From: Poseidonocella pacifica
GTDB taxonomy: Bacteria; Pseudomonadota; Alphaproteobacteria; Rhodobacterales; Rhodobacteraceae
Reading direction: 5' to 3'
Length of the DNA: 64,000 nt
NCBI RefSeq assembly: GCF_900111875.1
Contig: NZ_FOJU01000002.1
Coordinates: forward strand, 62,001-126,000
Shown here: positions 1 through 8,591 of the stretch, piece by piece
How positions within the stretch are numbered: the first letter of the stretch is position 1
How the letters are laid out: each line of letters opens with the position of its first letter
The notes under the pieces: generated by a model
Seen by the model: the letters and a program-made list of their open reading frames with translations, nothing else
Database searches by the model: none
What the model was told of the DNA's origin: nothing
Program-made: the position numbers and the translations under genes

Positions 1-1221
1 GTAAGTTATGTCAGGCTGGTAAGCGTTCGATCCACCACGACGGACTTTGAATTCTGCGCCATCTTGAGTGACACCAACTGACAGTGTTGCACCTTTTGCG
101 ATTAACGTTTGAGAAATAAGTTCTTTTAGCCGGTCTGCCCCAGAAAATGCGTCCTTAGGCAAATCGTAACAACTGCGACCCAGTCCAAACGCCACATATT
201 CAAGCAATGTGCTCTTACCGCTACCCCTCCCGCCGATGAAAGAGTTTAGTTCAGAACTGAGGTCTATCTGCCGATCTGTAAGAATTTCCGACCCGCTCAC
301 CTCAATGAAATTAACACTCAGCGTAGGTGTTAGGGGAGGTTCGATTGAGATGCGAGATCGGTGCCCCAAAAACGCTTGCCTGATCGCCTCAGCGGTAGGT
401 GCAGCAAGCTTAATCCAACAGCTATTTGTACCTGCCTTGGAAAAGTCCGCAGACCGGCCATCTGATGTGGGCAAGGGATAAACGAAACGATTTCCCCAGA
501 TGTCTTCTTCACCTGATAAGCGCCTCTTGTTCTTTCCGCTTATCGTTTCAATATTCTGCCCTCTATCGAGGTACCCCCCCACATAAGACATAGACTTGAA
601 GTCTGCGTGAGATCCTTCAGTTAAGACGGTGTGCTGACCTCCCTGAGAGACATTTGGCAGAACAATAAATCGTCCCTGAAGTTCCGGGACTACATCAAGT
701 CGTTTAGATATTTCAGGATACGGAAAATCAAGTTGTGTGACTTTAGGCCCCTGCCTTCCATTCACATTCAAGGATGGGATTGTAATTCCCAATTTAGATT
801 GTGCCTCAATGCGCCAAGCCTTCGAAAGATCAGCGTCAAAAAGGATCAAACATTGCACACCGTTGCGGCAGGTCAGCTCCATTCCAGGAAATAGCCATAG
901 GTCAAATTTGGCATCCTCGGAAAGCCTCTGAGATATAGCCAACTGCACATATGGTATCATCACCATTTCATGATGGTCAGTGATCGCTACAGCTCGCAGA
1001 TCTCTCTTTAGACAAATATTAATGAAATCATTCGCCCATGCTATCCGTGCAGCATCTACATCGGATTGTGTTGCTGGACCATTGTCAGTTTCGTCTCCCA
1101 ACCCGACAGGTCTCTTCCCATTCCAATTGGGATCTCGTGGAGTATGGAGCTGAAAGTCACATTTTCGCCATGACGCAAAATTCATTGAAGTCTTCTCAAC
1201 TTTAGAAATTGGTGTTGTCAT
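1..1221 (-). CDS. PHP-domain/P-loop ATPase (TrlF-like), 3' part outside window
   Basis: An uninterrupted frame of 407 codons runs leftwards from an ATG at 1221 and leaves the window at base 1 without a stop. The N-terminus carries PHP-type phosphoesterase motifs: DFQLHTP (residues 22-28), ITDHH (80-84) and FPGMELTC (111-118). A Walker A P-loop, GGRGSGKST, follows at residues 330-338, and the rest of the ATPase lies off-window. PHP plus SMC/ABC-like ATPase is the arrangement of TrlF-family proteins, which tend to occur in mobile or defence-rich loci; that placement is recalled, not searched. A second in-frame ATG at 1185 has a better purine-rich leader (GAGAAG) and could be the true start. Codons are A+T-richer than in the core genes to the right, which suggests transfer. 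Walker B and the signature motif are not visible, so activity cannot be judged. Confidence 0.85.
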   Translation of the reverse strand, partial: MTTPISKVEKTSMNFASWRKCDFQLHTPRDPNWNGKRPVGLGDETDNGPATQSDVDAARIAWANDFINICLKRDLRAVAITDHHEMVMIPYVQLAISQRLSEDAKFDLWLFPGMELTCRNGVQCLILFDADLSKAWRIEAQSKLGITIPSLNVNGRQGPKVTQLDFPYPEISKRLDVVPELQGRFIVLPNVSQGGQHTVLTEGSHADFKSMSYVGGYLDRGQNIETISGKNKRRLSGEEDIWGNRFVYPLPTSDGRSADFSKAGTNSCWIKLAAPTAEAIRQAFLGHRSRISIEPPLTPTLSVNFIEVSGSEILTDRQIDLSSELNSFIGGRGSGKSTLLEYVAFGLGRSCYDLPKDAFSGADRLKELISQTLIAKGATLSVGVTQDGAEFKVRRGGSNAYQPDITY

Positions 1222-1321
1222 TAATCGGGCTAATTTCGAGCGCTCTGGTAGTTAAGGCGGCTATTGAGAAGTTGTACCTTTAATCATCCCATCGCGCAAA
1301 CGACAGCTTGGGACCATTCAC

Positions 1322-1588
1322 CTACTGCTTAAACAGGACGACGTTTGAACCACCGTTCGAAAATGCGACTGCGCCTTCGTTGCGAATGGTGCTGATTGCT
1401 TCTTCGAATGCGGCTCGGTCGTCTTCAAAGGGATCGTCCCAGACGATAGATGTCCCGTGTTCTGTCACAACTTCCAGCGACCAACCGTCCCCGCCTTCGA
1501 GTTTGTAGATCTCCACCTTAAATGGCACCCCATCCTCAACGATGCGCTGCGAAGCGCTGGAAATGACAAGATTGGGTTCGCGTTTCAT
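1322..1588 (-). CDS. small hypothetical protein, 88 aa
   Basis: The protein is small and acidic, starting MKREPNLV and ending VVLFKQ. The start at 1588 is chosen because AGAGG lies seven bases upstream of this ATG; the frame is open for 13 more codons upstream but without a comparable ribosome site. It has regular alternating charge, reads like a folded small alpha/beta protein, and shows no membrane segment or signal peptide. It lies 100 bases upstream of the PHP-ATPase gene on the same strand, so the two may be co-transcribed. I do not recognise the family and assign no function. Confidence 0.6.
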   Translation of the reverse strand: MKREPNLVISSASQRIVEDGVPFKVEIYKLEGGDGWSLEVVTEHGTSIVWDDPFEDDRAAFEEAISTIRNEGAVAFSNGGSNVVLFKQ

Positions 1589-2798
1589 CTGAATACCTCT
1601 TTGGCCTGCCGCAGATGATAGAAGCACTGATCACGGAAGCCAATGTCCGAAAAGTTGGATGCGATCGCAGCATATTGTACAATCGACGAAAGGCCGCTGT
1701 GGGCCGTTCGCGTTGAGCTAAGAATGGGCCAGGAGGAGCCGCGCTCTACTCACGCCACTGTGGGAGGAAAACACCCGCCAAGATATTGATGTTGTTGACC
1801 TCCGGTATTCGTTGGGAAAAAGGACCGGAACAACGTCTCCCCAGTAGGGAGCTGACGAATTAATTGCTGAGCACTCGACGTTGCTGAAATGTTCATTGTA
1901 CACCTCGACGCCGCGACGCCGCGACGCCTAATCGCACAAACGCAGCGCTGATCACTTTATTCCGCCGTCCAAATTTATGGGTTTAGCCAGCGGTCGGGAG
2001 CCCCAAAATTCTTTGGCCCCCCGACATCTGCATATCGAAACAGGTTACTTTGAACTACAGGCTATTCTCCTTTGAGATGATTTTAGTATCGAAAGCTGCC
2101 ATGGTCAGCTTTCTGGGAAAGTCGTGGGCGGGCACAGAGAGTCTCGGGGCTCAAAATCAGGCGGTTTGCGCCTGTCGATCATCGCATATGGGATTGATCA
2201 AATCCCGCAGCGCGCTGCTTGTCAGCGATGATTTTTGAGTATCTTGCTTTTGTCCGGCCGTAGTCGGCCAACCAAACCGAACGCCTCCTTTCTGCATGCA
2301 AGAGATTTTCCCGAGACCGCTGCGAAATGCTTCACATCGATCTTGATGAGTAGATGAATACGTTTGGTCCGATACGGAAACATTTTTAGACCGAAACGCG
2401 CTATGCCCTCCGAACACGCCGTCTCTTGTAAAAGGCAGACCCTCCAAGTGCCCCCCGAACGACAATTCTCCTAAAGGTGCACAAGTGAACCGTGCGGATC
2501 GTATTGGTCGGCACACTGCATCCTGATGGTCTTAGACGGCAGTAGAATCGTCTCAGGGAAAGCGAGTTTCCAATTTTTTCAAAAACTTCTTCGTCATGGG
2601 AATTTTGGCCAATCTCTTATCCAGAAGCCATCAAGAAGGACGATACGCAATGAAGAGAAAATTGACAGACACCGCCATCGACTGATTTTCGCGCCCTCAG
2701 AGTGAGGCGCGCAACTCAGCAGATGACGATCACATGAACCTCCAAAACATCCTGACCGCCGGGACGAAACCTGGCAACTTTTTTCAACAGGAGGCACC
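1589..2798. other. 1.2-kb stretch without a recognisable gene
   Basis: No frame here has a good ribosome site together with protein-like composition. The longest open frame (2157-2516, minus) is serine-, cysteine- and arginine-rich and looks spurious. Base composition is mixed. Visible small structures are the 8-bp tandem repeat at 1906-1928 and an imperfect inverted repeat at 2361-2398 (CGTTTGGTC against GACCGAAACG). The stretch may be decayed mobile-element DNA between the PHP-ATPase side and the small-gene cluster. Confidence 0.5.
1906..1928. repeat. short tandem repeat, unit CGACGCCG
   Basis: The 8-bp unit CGACGCCG occurs almost three times head to tail (1906-1913, 1914-1921, 1922-1928). 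It sits in the gene-poor accessory stretch. Confidence 0.7.
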
Positions 2799-3194
2799 AT
2801 GTACTACAACAAGATCATCCCCGACCCAAAGCTCACCAAATGCCAAGGAAGCGAACACGCGTTTCGGGCGTATTTCCAAGACAACGATGAAGCCCTCGGC
2901 CACGCCGCTGTGCTGCTCGGTGGGCGGCGCGGCGCGCGGCTTATCAATGCGGTTCGCGAGGCGCTGAGCCACCACAGGCCATTTACCCGTCGTCTGCGCC
3001 GTCAATTGCTTGAGCTGCGGAACCTTCTGTTCCTCGAATACGCTTACAATGACGATTGGGGCGATGACTCGGGTTTTGCACTGCTCGAACCCGACGATCC
3101 GATTGTTCCGGAAATCTGCCTCCTCGCGGATGGCTTGGAACAGGCTCTCCAGGATGCGGGGGTGTTCAAATCCGATCCCGATCAAGCAGCGTGA
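2799..3194 (+). CDS. hypothetical protein, 131 aa
   Basis: This is a soluble, mostly helical protein of unknown function, starting MYYNKIIPDP. A perfect AGGAGG lies five bases upstream of the ATG, strongly supporting expression. The middle is rich in arginine and leucine (residues 40-75) and the C-terminus is acidic. There is no signal peptide or membrane segment. It is the first of three small plus-strand genes (also at 3445 and 3782), the first two of which share the AACAGGAGG leader. I do not recognise the family. Confidence 0.65.
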   Translation: MYYNKIIPDPKLTKCQGSEHAFRAYFQDNDEALGHAAVLLGGRRGARLINAVREALSHHRPFTRRLRRQLLELRNLLFLEYAYNDDWGDDSGFALLEPDDPIVPEICLLADGLEQALQDAGVFKSDPDQAA

Positions 3195-3444
3195 TGTATC
3201 TCCCCGCGCCTCGTCACCTTGGCGACAGCGTGGGGGTCTCCCAAGAAAGGTGTGAGCACGCGCATTTTTCTTCTTCGTGGATTCGCAAAACGACCAATGT
3301 CATTGGTACCAGCAAAAGCCCCCTTCCGATCCAAACACAAGGAGCACATCGGCAAACCAACCACCTCCTCTCATGCCGGATTTCGTGACGCCGCAGAATG
3401 GCACCCACCCAAAACAATCCAACCACATGAACAGGAGGTCCCAC

Positions 3445-3792
3445 ATGGACACCACTAATGAAAACATCGCACAGGCCGCATATGACCGGATCGCAGATAC
3501 GGAGCAGCATCTGCGCCGTCATGGCGCTGCCCTGTGCAATCTGTTCGACGCTTTCGACGCGCCTTCGGGCTTTGATGCGCTTTGCGATCTTCATGGCATC
3601 TTCGGGAACCAGCACCCGGATGCCAAGATGATCAGGACAGCTCTTCAGGAGATCGAAACATTTCTGGCGAAGCAGACATCGCAAGCTGCAGATGCTGCCG
3701 CGCGGGATCGTGGTTTTGACGCGTCTGGTGCCCTGCGCTGGCATGGTGCCCGGATCAGTGAACTACATGCGCGGTTCTGCAATGCCGACTGA
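3445..3792 (+). CDS. hypothetical protein, 115 aa
   Basis: The protein starts MDTTNENIAQ and is predicted to be helical and soluble. The frame is open further upstream to 3277, but AGGAGGT five bases before the ATG at 3445 fixes the start here. The leader ACAGGAGG resembles that of the gene at 2799, hinting at a common origin or coordinated translation. It contains two cysteines around residues 31 and 48 and ends with a helix rich in alanine and arginine. Its stop codon overlaps the next gene. No family recognised. Confidence 0.65.
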   Translation: MDTTNENIAQAAYDRIADTEQHLRRHGAALCNLFDAFDAPSGFDALCDLHGIFGNQHPDAKMIRTALQEIETFLAKQTSQAADAAARDRGFDASGALRWHGARISELHARFCNAD

Positions 3793-4183
3793 CACCGTCT
3801 CGGGCTGTCAGTTGCAACACGCTCGTCGTCGGGGTCCCGACCCCGACGAGGGCGACTCTCTCCAACAAGATATCTGCGACATCTCAATGTGGCTTCTACA
3901 GAAATTTCGGGTGCCGTTTGTCCATCTCTGGGTGGACCGACACCCGTATCAGCAAGGTAGGGAAATCGCATGTATTTCGGTCATGCAATGGCAGCATCAC
4001 TTTGATCACTTGGCCGCTGCGGCAAAGGAGGCGTTCCTTGCGCTCGGATATCAGCTCCTGGACCTTGGGGATGCCCTGATCCCTTGCACTTGTTGTGATG
4101 GTGGACATTCGCGACACGAGGCCCTCATAGCCTATACGCGGATAGAGGCCGCGCTACGCGCACGAACAACAAGCCGTACATAG
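3782..4183 (+). CDS. hypothetical protein, about 133 aa
   Basis: The frame overlaps the end of the preceding gene by 11 bases, so translation may be coupled; no clear ribosome site decides the start. ATGs at 3767 and 3887 are alternatives. The C-terminal half is the convincing part: it has hydrophobic-aromatic segments (MWLLQKFRVPFVHLW), a histidine pair (WQHHFDH) and a CTCC motif followed by GGHSRHE, together a possible metal site. A strong hairpin follows at 4204. Function unknown. Confidence 0.5.
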   Translation: MPTDTVSGCQLQHARRRGPDPDEGDSLQQDICDISMWLLQKFRVPFVHLWVDRHPYQQGREIACISVMQWQHHFDHLAAAAKEAFLALGYQLLDLGDALIPCTCCDGGHSRHEALIAYTRIEAALRARTTSRT

Positions 4184-4203
4184 ATCAGACATGACATGAC
4201 GAC

Positions 4204-4232
4204 AAATGGGGTGGCCTTTGGCCGCCCCATTT
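4204..4232 (+). terminator. hairpin ending the small-gene cluster
   Basis: Thirteen paired positions (AAATGGGGTGGCC against GGCCGCCCCATTT, one G-T pair) enclose a TTT loop. It begins 20 bases after the stop at 4183. There is no long T-run beyond the stem. Confidence 0.6.
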
Positions 4233-4611
4233 GCGTTCCTGCCCCCGAAAATTTTCTCAGATCGGGGGGGGCTTGCCCTTTGAGGCAACTAATCGCCCTG
4301 ACCTATGGACACGACCGCTCCATTCAACGCGCCTCTCGCATGGCAGCCACACTGTTCCCGACCGCCCACCGGTCAGGTTTCAACTGCGGCACATCCGCCC
4401 AGGAGCAATGGGTTTGCCTCCCGTGTTCAGGAGAAATCCAAACAATAGAAGAATTTCTTCGAATTCGGTTTTGGACGACACTCCTACCGCACAATATTCC
4501 TTGGGACAGAGTCGAACCTTGGGCATCGTGTTTCAGGGCTTAAACCGCGACAACCGGGCGTTTCTGCCCGGTGGTCACGTTATGCTTCCAAGAATGGCCA
4601 AAAAACCACCC
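4233..4611. other. 379-bp stretch without a supported gene
   Basis: Open frames exist on the plus strand (4196-4543 and 4231-4626) but they overlap each other, cross the hairpin at 4204, have no ribosome site and have implausible composition. A second hairpin, ACCGGGC against GCCCGGT with a six-base loop, lies at 4553-4572. This stretch is the probable boundary between accessory DNA and the nrdJ core region. Confidence 0.5.
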
Positions 4612-4632
4612 AAAAAGGACAATTAGTCCTTT
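4612..4632 (-). terminator. terminator of nrdJ
   Basis: Read on the minus strand, AAAGGAC and GTCCTTT pair around a five-base loop. The stem is followed directly by further T residues, 22 bases after the nrdJ stop. Confidence 0.75.
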
Positions 4633-4654
4633 CAGTTACATCTGACAACTGACA

Positions 4655-6919
4655 CTAACCACTACATTTCGAATGTCCGCAACTGGCGCAGATCATGCAT
4701 CCTTCGACCATTCTCATGTCAAATTGACCACAGCTGGGGCAAGCTGGTCCCCTTGGCTGATCGAGGTTCACGACTTGCGCCTGCGGATCGCTTTTCAGGC
4801 CAAGACCTTCGGCTTCGATGACACCGATTGAGACCATGTGCCGCTCAAGGACACCGCCAATGGCTGCGAGTATCGATGGAATGTACTTGCCTTGGATCCA
4901 TGCCCCGCCGCGCGGGTCGAACACGGCCTTGAGCTCTTCTACCACGAAGGAAACATCCCCACCCCGCCGGAACACAGCCGAAATCATCCGTGTAAGGGCG
5001 ACAGTCCAGGCAAAGTGCTCCATGTTCTTGGAGTTGATGAAGACCTCAAACGGCATCCGACGGTCCCCAACCATGATATCGTTGACGGTGAGGTAGATCG
5101 CATGCTCGCTATCGGGCCATTTGAGCTTGTAGGTCATTCCTTCAAGCGTCTGAGGGCGATCCAGAGGATCGGCCATATAGATTACATCCGCCCCTTGATC
5201 GGCCTCTGGAGCCTTGTCAGAGGTCTCAGACACGCTGAGGACCGAGCCAGTCACATCGTTCGGGCGATAGGTGGTACAGCCCTTGCACCCCGTCTCGAAC
5301 GCTTCCATGTAGACGTCCTTGAATCCTTCGAAGCTGATGTCCTCGGGGCAGTTGATCGTCTTGGAGATCGAGCTATCGACCCACTTCTGCGCTGCCGCCT
5401 GCATCTTGACATGCTCGAGCGGCGCTAGGGTTTGGGCATTTACGAAGTAGTCGGGGAGGTCTTTGTCTCCAAACTTCTCCCGCCACATCTGGACGGCATA
5501 ATCGACCACTTCCTCTTCGGTCCTTGATCCGTCCTTCTGCAGTACCTTGCGGGTGTATGCATAGGCGAATACCGGCTCGATCCCCGAAGATACGTTGCCT
5601 GCATAAAGAGAGATGGTCCCGGTGGGTGCAATTGACGTCAGGAGGGCATTGCGAATGCCGTGCTCTGCGATCTCTGCACGCACGTCCTCGTCCATCGCCT
5701 TCATTGTCCCGCTCGCAAGGAACGCATCTGCATCGAACAGCGGGAACGCGCCCTTTTCCTTGGCCAGTTGCACGGAGGCCCGGTATGCCGCCCGCGCGAT
5801 TGCATGCAACCAACGCTCGGTTTGCGCCGCAGCTTCGTCCGACCCATAGCGCTGACCCACCATCAACAACGCATCCGCAAGCCCGGTCACGCCGAGGCCG
5901 ATCCGGCGTTTCGCCAGCGCTTCCTGTGCTTGCTGCTCAAGAGGGAAGCGCGAAGCATCGACCACATTGTCCATCATGCGAACAGCGGTTGCGACAAGCT
6001 CTGTGAGCGCTTCATCGTCTAGGGCAGCGTCCTTTTCGAAGGGATCTTTCACCAACCGGGCGAGGTTGATTGAACCGAGCAGACAAGCGCCATAGGGCGG
6101 CAACGGCTGCTCGCCGCAGGGGTTCGTCGCCGCAATCTGCTCGCAGTAGCTCAGGTTGTTGGCTTGGTTGATGCGGTCAATGAAGATGACGCCAGGTTCG
6201 GCGTAGTCATAGGTGGCTCGCATGATCTTGTTCCAAAGATCACGCGCCTTGACCGTGTGATAAACCTTGCCGTCAAACTGAAGGTCCCAGCTCCCGTCGG
6301 CCTTTACTGCCTCCATGAAAACGTCGGTGACCAGCACCGAGAGATTGAACATGCGCAGGCGTGCGGAGTCGGATTTAGCCGTAATGAAATCTTCAACGTC
6401 GGGATGATCACAGCGCATGGTCGCCATCATGGCCCCCCTGCGGGACCCTGCCGACATGATCGTCCGACACATGGCATCCCACACATCCATGAAGGACAAC
6501 GGGCCCGACGCATCCGCCGCGACGCCTTTGACATCCGCGCCACGCGGGCGGATCGTGCTGAAGTCATAGCCGATGCCACCGCCCTGCTGCATCGTCAGCG
6601 CGGCCTCTTTGAGCATGTCGAAGATGCCGCCCATGCTGTCCGGGATGGTTCCCATCACGAAACAGTTGAACATCGTCACCGAGCGTTCCGTCCCTGCCCC
6701 GGCCGTGATCCGCCCGGCGGGCAGGAACTTGAAGTCCTCAAGCGCGCTGAAGAAGACCTCTTCCCAATGCTCGGGATCCTTCTCCACCGTCGCAAGCGAT
6801 CTGGCAATCCGGCGCCAGCTGTCCTCGACAGTTTTGTCGATCGCGGTACCATCGCTCTTCTTGAAGCGATATTTCATGTCCCAGATGGACTCGGCGATGG
6901 GGGCAGCAAAGCGGGTCAT
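4655..6919 (-). CDS. nrdJ: adenosylcobalamin-dependent (class II) ribonucleotide reductase
   Basis: It reduces ribonucleotides to deoxyribonucleotides for DNA synthesis, using a cobalamin-derived radical and no oxygen. The 754-residue length fits the family. Diagnostic stretches are FNCFVMG in the N-terminal third, NPCGEQPLPPYGACLLGSIN near residue 265, which holds the active-site NPCGE motif, and APTGTISLYAGN near residue 435. The C-terminus has cysteine pairs (CPSCG, CMICASCG) typical of the zinc-ribbon/redox tail. GAGG lies eight bases upstream of the ATG at 6919. It is monocistronic, with its own terminator. I see no cobalamin riboswitch upstream; a weak NrdR-box-like site is noted in the findings. 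Confidence 0.97.
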   Translation of the reverse strand: MTRFAAPIAESIWDMKYRFKKSDGTAIDKTVEDSWRRIARSLATVEKDPEHWEEVFFSALEDFKFLPAGRITAGAGTERSVTMFNCFVMGTIPDSMGGIFDMLKEAALTMQQGGGIGYDFSTIRPRGADVKGVAADASGPLSFMDVWDAMCRTIMSAGSRRGAMMATMRCDHPDVEDFITAKSDSARLRMFNLSVLVTDVFMEAVKADGSWDLQFDGKVYHTVKARDLWNKIMRATYDYAEPGVIFIDRINQANNLSYCEQIAATNPCGEQPLPPYGACLLGSINLARLVKDPFEKDAALDDEALTELVATAVRMMDNVVDASRFPLEQQAQEALAKRRIGLGVTGLADALLMVGQRYGSDEAAAQTERWLHAIARAAYRASVQLAKEKGAFPLFDADAFLASGTMKAMDEDVRAEIAEHGIRNALLTSIAPTGTISLYAGNVSSGIEPVFAYAYTRKVLQKDGSRTEEEVVDYAVQMWREKFGDKDLPDYFVNAQTLAPLEHVKMQAAAQKWVDSSISKTINCPEDISFEGFKDVYMEAFETGCKGCTTYRPNDVTGSVLSVSETSDKAPEADQGADVIYMADPLDRPQTLEGMTYKLKWPDSEHAIYLTVNDIMVGDRRMPFEVFINSKNMEHFAWTVALTRMISAVFRRGGDVSFVVEELKAVFDPRGGAWIQGKYIPSILAAIGGVLERHMVSIGVIEAEGLGLKSDPQAQVVNLDQPRGPACPSCGQFDMRMVEGCMICASCGHSKCSG

Positions 6920-7085
6920 AGGGGGTGTCCTCTTGGTCGGCGGGGCGTCAGAATAGCCCTGATTGGGCGACGAATCCAGTTCGTCGAGGCAAGGCGTCGA
7001 AGGACGCGAGAAACCATAGCTTGAAGGCCACAGTCAAGAGCCTACAATATATGCCATCAACTGTGCAGGAATCTGGGGATAACTC

Positions 7086-7514
7086 GTGGATAAGATCCAT
7101 CTGGTGAAACTATGCGTCGGAGCAGAGAGCATTGATGACCTTCTGCACTGGCAAGCCAGCGGGCGATCCGTCTCCAGCGACGGGATGCCACGCCACGTCA
7201 CCCGCATGTGGCCGAAACAAGAGACAGCTCTCTTGAACGGTGGGTCAATCTTTTGGGTTATCAAGGGGATCATCCTAGCGCGGCAACCGATCCTTCGTCT
7301 CGAAGAAGTGGTGCGCGAGGATGGAATTTCCCGATGCGGTATCGTGCTGGATCGAAACGTCGTTCAGACGCGCCCCGCCCCAAGGCGCCCTTTCCAGGGC
7401 TGGCGCTATTTGAAGCCCGAAGATGCCCCGGCTGATCTGCCGACTAGCCGAGCCAACGAAGGGAAGCTGCCCGCAGAACTAGACGCGGCGCTCGCCGAGA
7501 TTGGCGTCCTTTGA
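7086..7514 (+). CDS. DUF1489 family protein
   Basis: This is a 142-residue protein of unknown function from a family conserved across alphaproteobacteria. The recognisable start is MDKIHLVKLCVGAESIDDL, followed by a middle segment around PRHVTRMWPK and a C-terminal RPFQGWRYL. The start codon is GTG at 7086, supported by GGGGA eight bases upstream and by agreement with the family N-terminus. There is no signal peptide or membrane helix. It is divergent from nrdJ and convergent with the outer-membrane gene at 7545. I infer a housekeeping role only from its wide conservation. Confidence 0.85.
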   Translation: MDKIHLVKLCVGAESIDDLLHWQASGRSVSSDGMPRHVTRMWPKQETALLNGGSIFWVIKGIILARQPILRLEEVVREDGISRCGIVLDRNVVQTRPAPRRPFQGWRYLKPEDAPADLPTSRANEGKLPAELDAALAEIGVL

Positions 7515-7544
7515 TCCCGGCGAACGTGGAGTGCTCTAGCTTAC

Positions 7545-8474
7545 TCAGAAATTGAAACTGTTCTGCTGGTTGTTACCAAAAGCAGAGCGGCCCTGCCCCA
7601 AGATCTGACCTGCGACCGAAGTCCCCGGAACCGCGCTCTGTGCTGCGCCGCCGATTGGAATGCTGAGACCGAAGCGCACCTCATGGCCGCGGAGATCGTC
7701 ACCCACTAAATCTGAATTGGTGCGGACAAGTTCTACACTCGCCATTGCATCGAACTCTGTGACCGCAGACAGATCATACCCCATGCCCACAGCATATTTG
7801 TAGGTGAAGATATCGTCGTCCTCGTCAGCGAATTCATCGTCGGTCTTAGACCGCAGCAAACCGCCAAAGACATTGGCATCGCCAAAATCATACGCCCAAG
7901 CAAGGCCATGCGCGCTCATTGCGGATTCGCCATCGTCATTTCTCAAGACGGTCCGATCGTACCTGAATCCGACCAAAGCCTCAGGAGACAGCCCGTATGT
8001 GAAACTGCCGCCATATTCGACCCAATCTTCACTACCCGCTTGCTCAGGGCTTTCATCCAAGGTTCCGATGTAAACCTGCCCGGCAAAAGTGCCGATCTCG
8101 TAGCCGCCACTGAGACCATAGGAATGGAACTCAAAATCATCGCTATCGGAGGCAACCCGGTTGAATTCGTAATACGCGCCGACCGAACGCTGGTCATCGA
8201 GATGGAACATAGGCGCGATGACGCCATTCGTGACATGGGAATGCTCGTCATCATCGCCAGCGCGTAAACGCATCGCATCGAGGCGAGTGCCCACCGAAAA
8301 ATTATCCCCGACCGAGAATAGCCCCCCGAGGACAAAGCCAAGTCGGGAAATATCTTCATCCTCGACTTCGCCGAAGCCATATCCCAGCGTGAGGTCGCCT
8401 TCCCACGATTGGGCCCCGGCAGATGCCGCCGCTGCTGCAAAGATTGTCGCAATCGTAACTGTCTGGAACCGCAT
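7545..8474 (-). CDS. outer-membrane beta-barrel protein
   Basis: A signal peptide (MRFQTVTIATIF followed by an alanine-rich stretch ending AGAQ) precedes a chain of alternating polar and hydrophobic strands rich in Gly, Tyr, Asp and Phe, with acidic loops. The protein ends in phenylalanine (NSFNF), as expected for barrel insertion. The ATG at 8474 is preferred to the upstream TTG at 8486 because GAGG sits six bases before it. About 309 residues is porin-like in size, but I cannot assign a specific porin family or substrate. The acidic repeats in the loops resemble calcium-binding or marine-type surface loops; that is inference. Confidence 0.75.
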   Translation of the reverse strand: MRFQTVTIATIFAAAAASAGAQSWEGDLTLGYGFGEVEDEDISRLGFVLGGLFSVGDNFSVGTRLDAMRLRAGDDDEHSHVTNGVIAPMFHLDDQRSVGAYYEFNRVASDSDDFEFHSYGLSGGYEIGTFAGQVYIGTLDESPEQAGSEDWVEYGGSFTYGLSPEALVGFRYDRTVLRNDDGESAMSAHGLAWAYDFGDANVFGGLLRSKTDDEFADEDDDIFTYKYAVGMGYDLSAVTEFDAMASVELVRTNSDLVGDDLRGHEVRFGLSIPIGGAAQSAVPGTSVAGQILGQGRSAFGNNQQNSFNF

Positions 8475-8591
8475 CGGAAACCTCAAGGAGTGTGATTTAC
8501 CGAATACCCTACGCGCGGTTCTACGCGCTTACGAGAAGAAGCCGATGCGAAACGGCTTTCGGCTACCCCTGTTGCGAGTCTGTCACTCGCC

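Noticed and set aside
2157-2516. 119-codon minus-strand open frame
   Set aside because: No good ribosome site, no motif, and composition not protein-like; treated as noncoding.
4196-4626. Two overlapping plus-strand open frames after the small-gene cluster
   Set aside because: No ribosome site, they start within or beside the hairpin at 4204, overlap each other, and have implausible composition.
6920-7085. Cobalamin riboswitch upstream of B12-dependent nrdJ
   Set aside because: No B12 box or the expected long structured leader is present in the 166 bases to the next gene.
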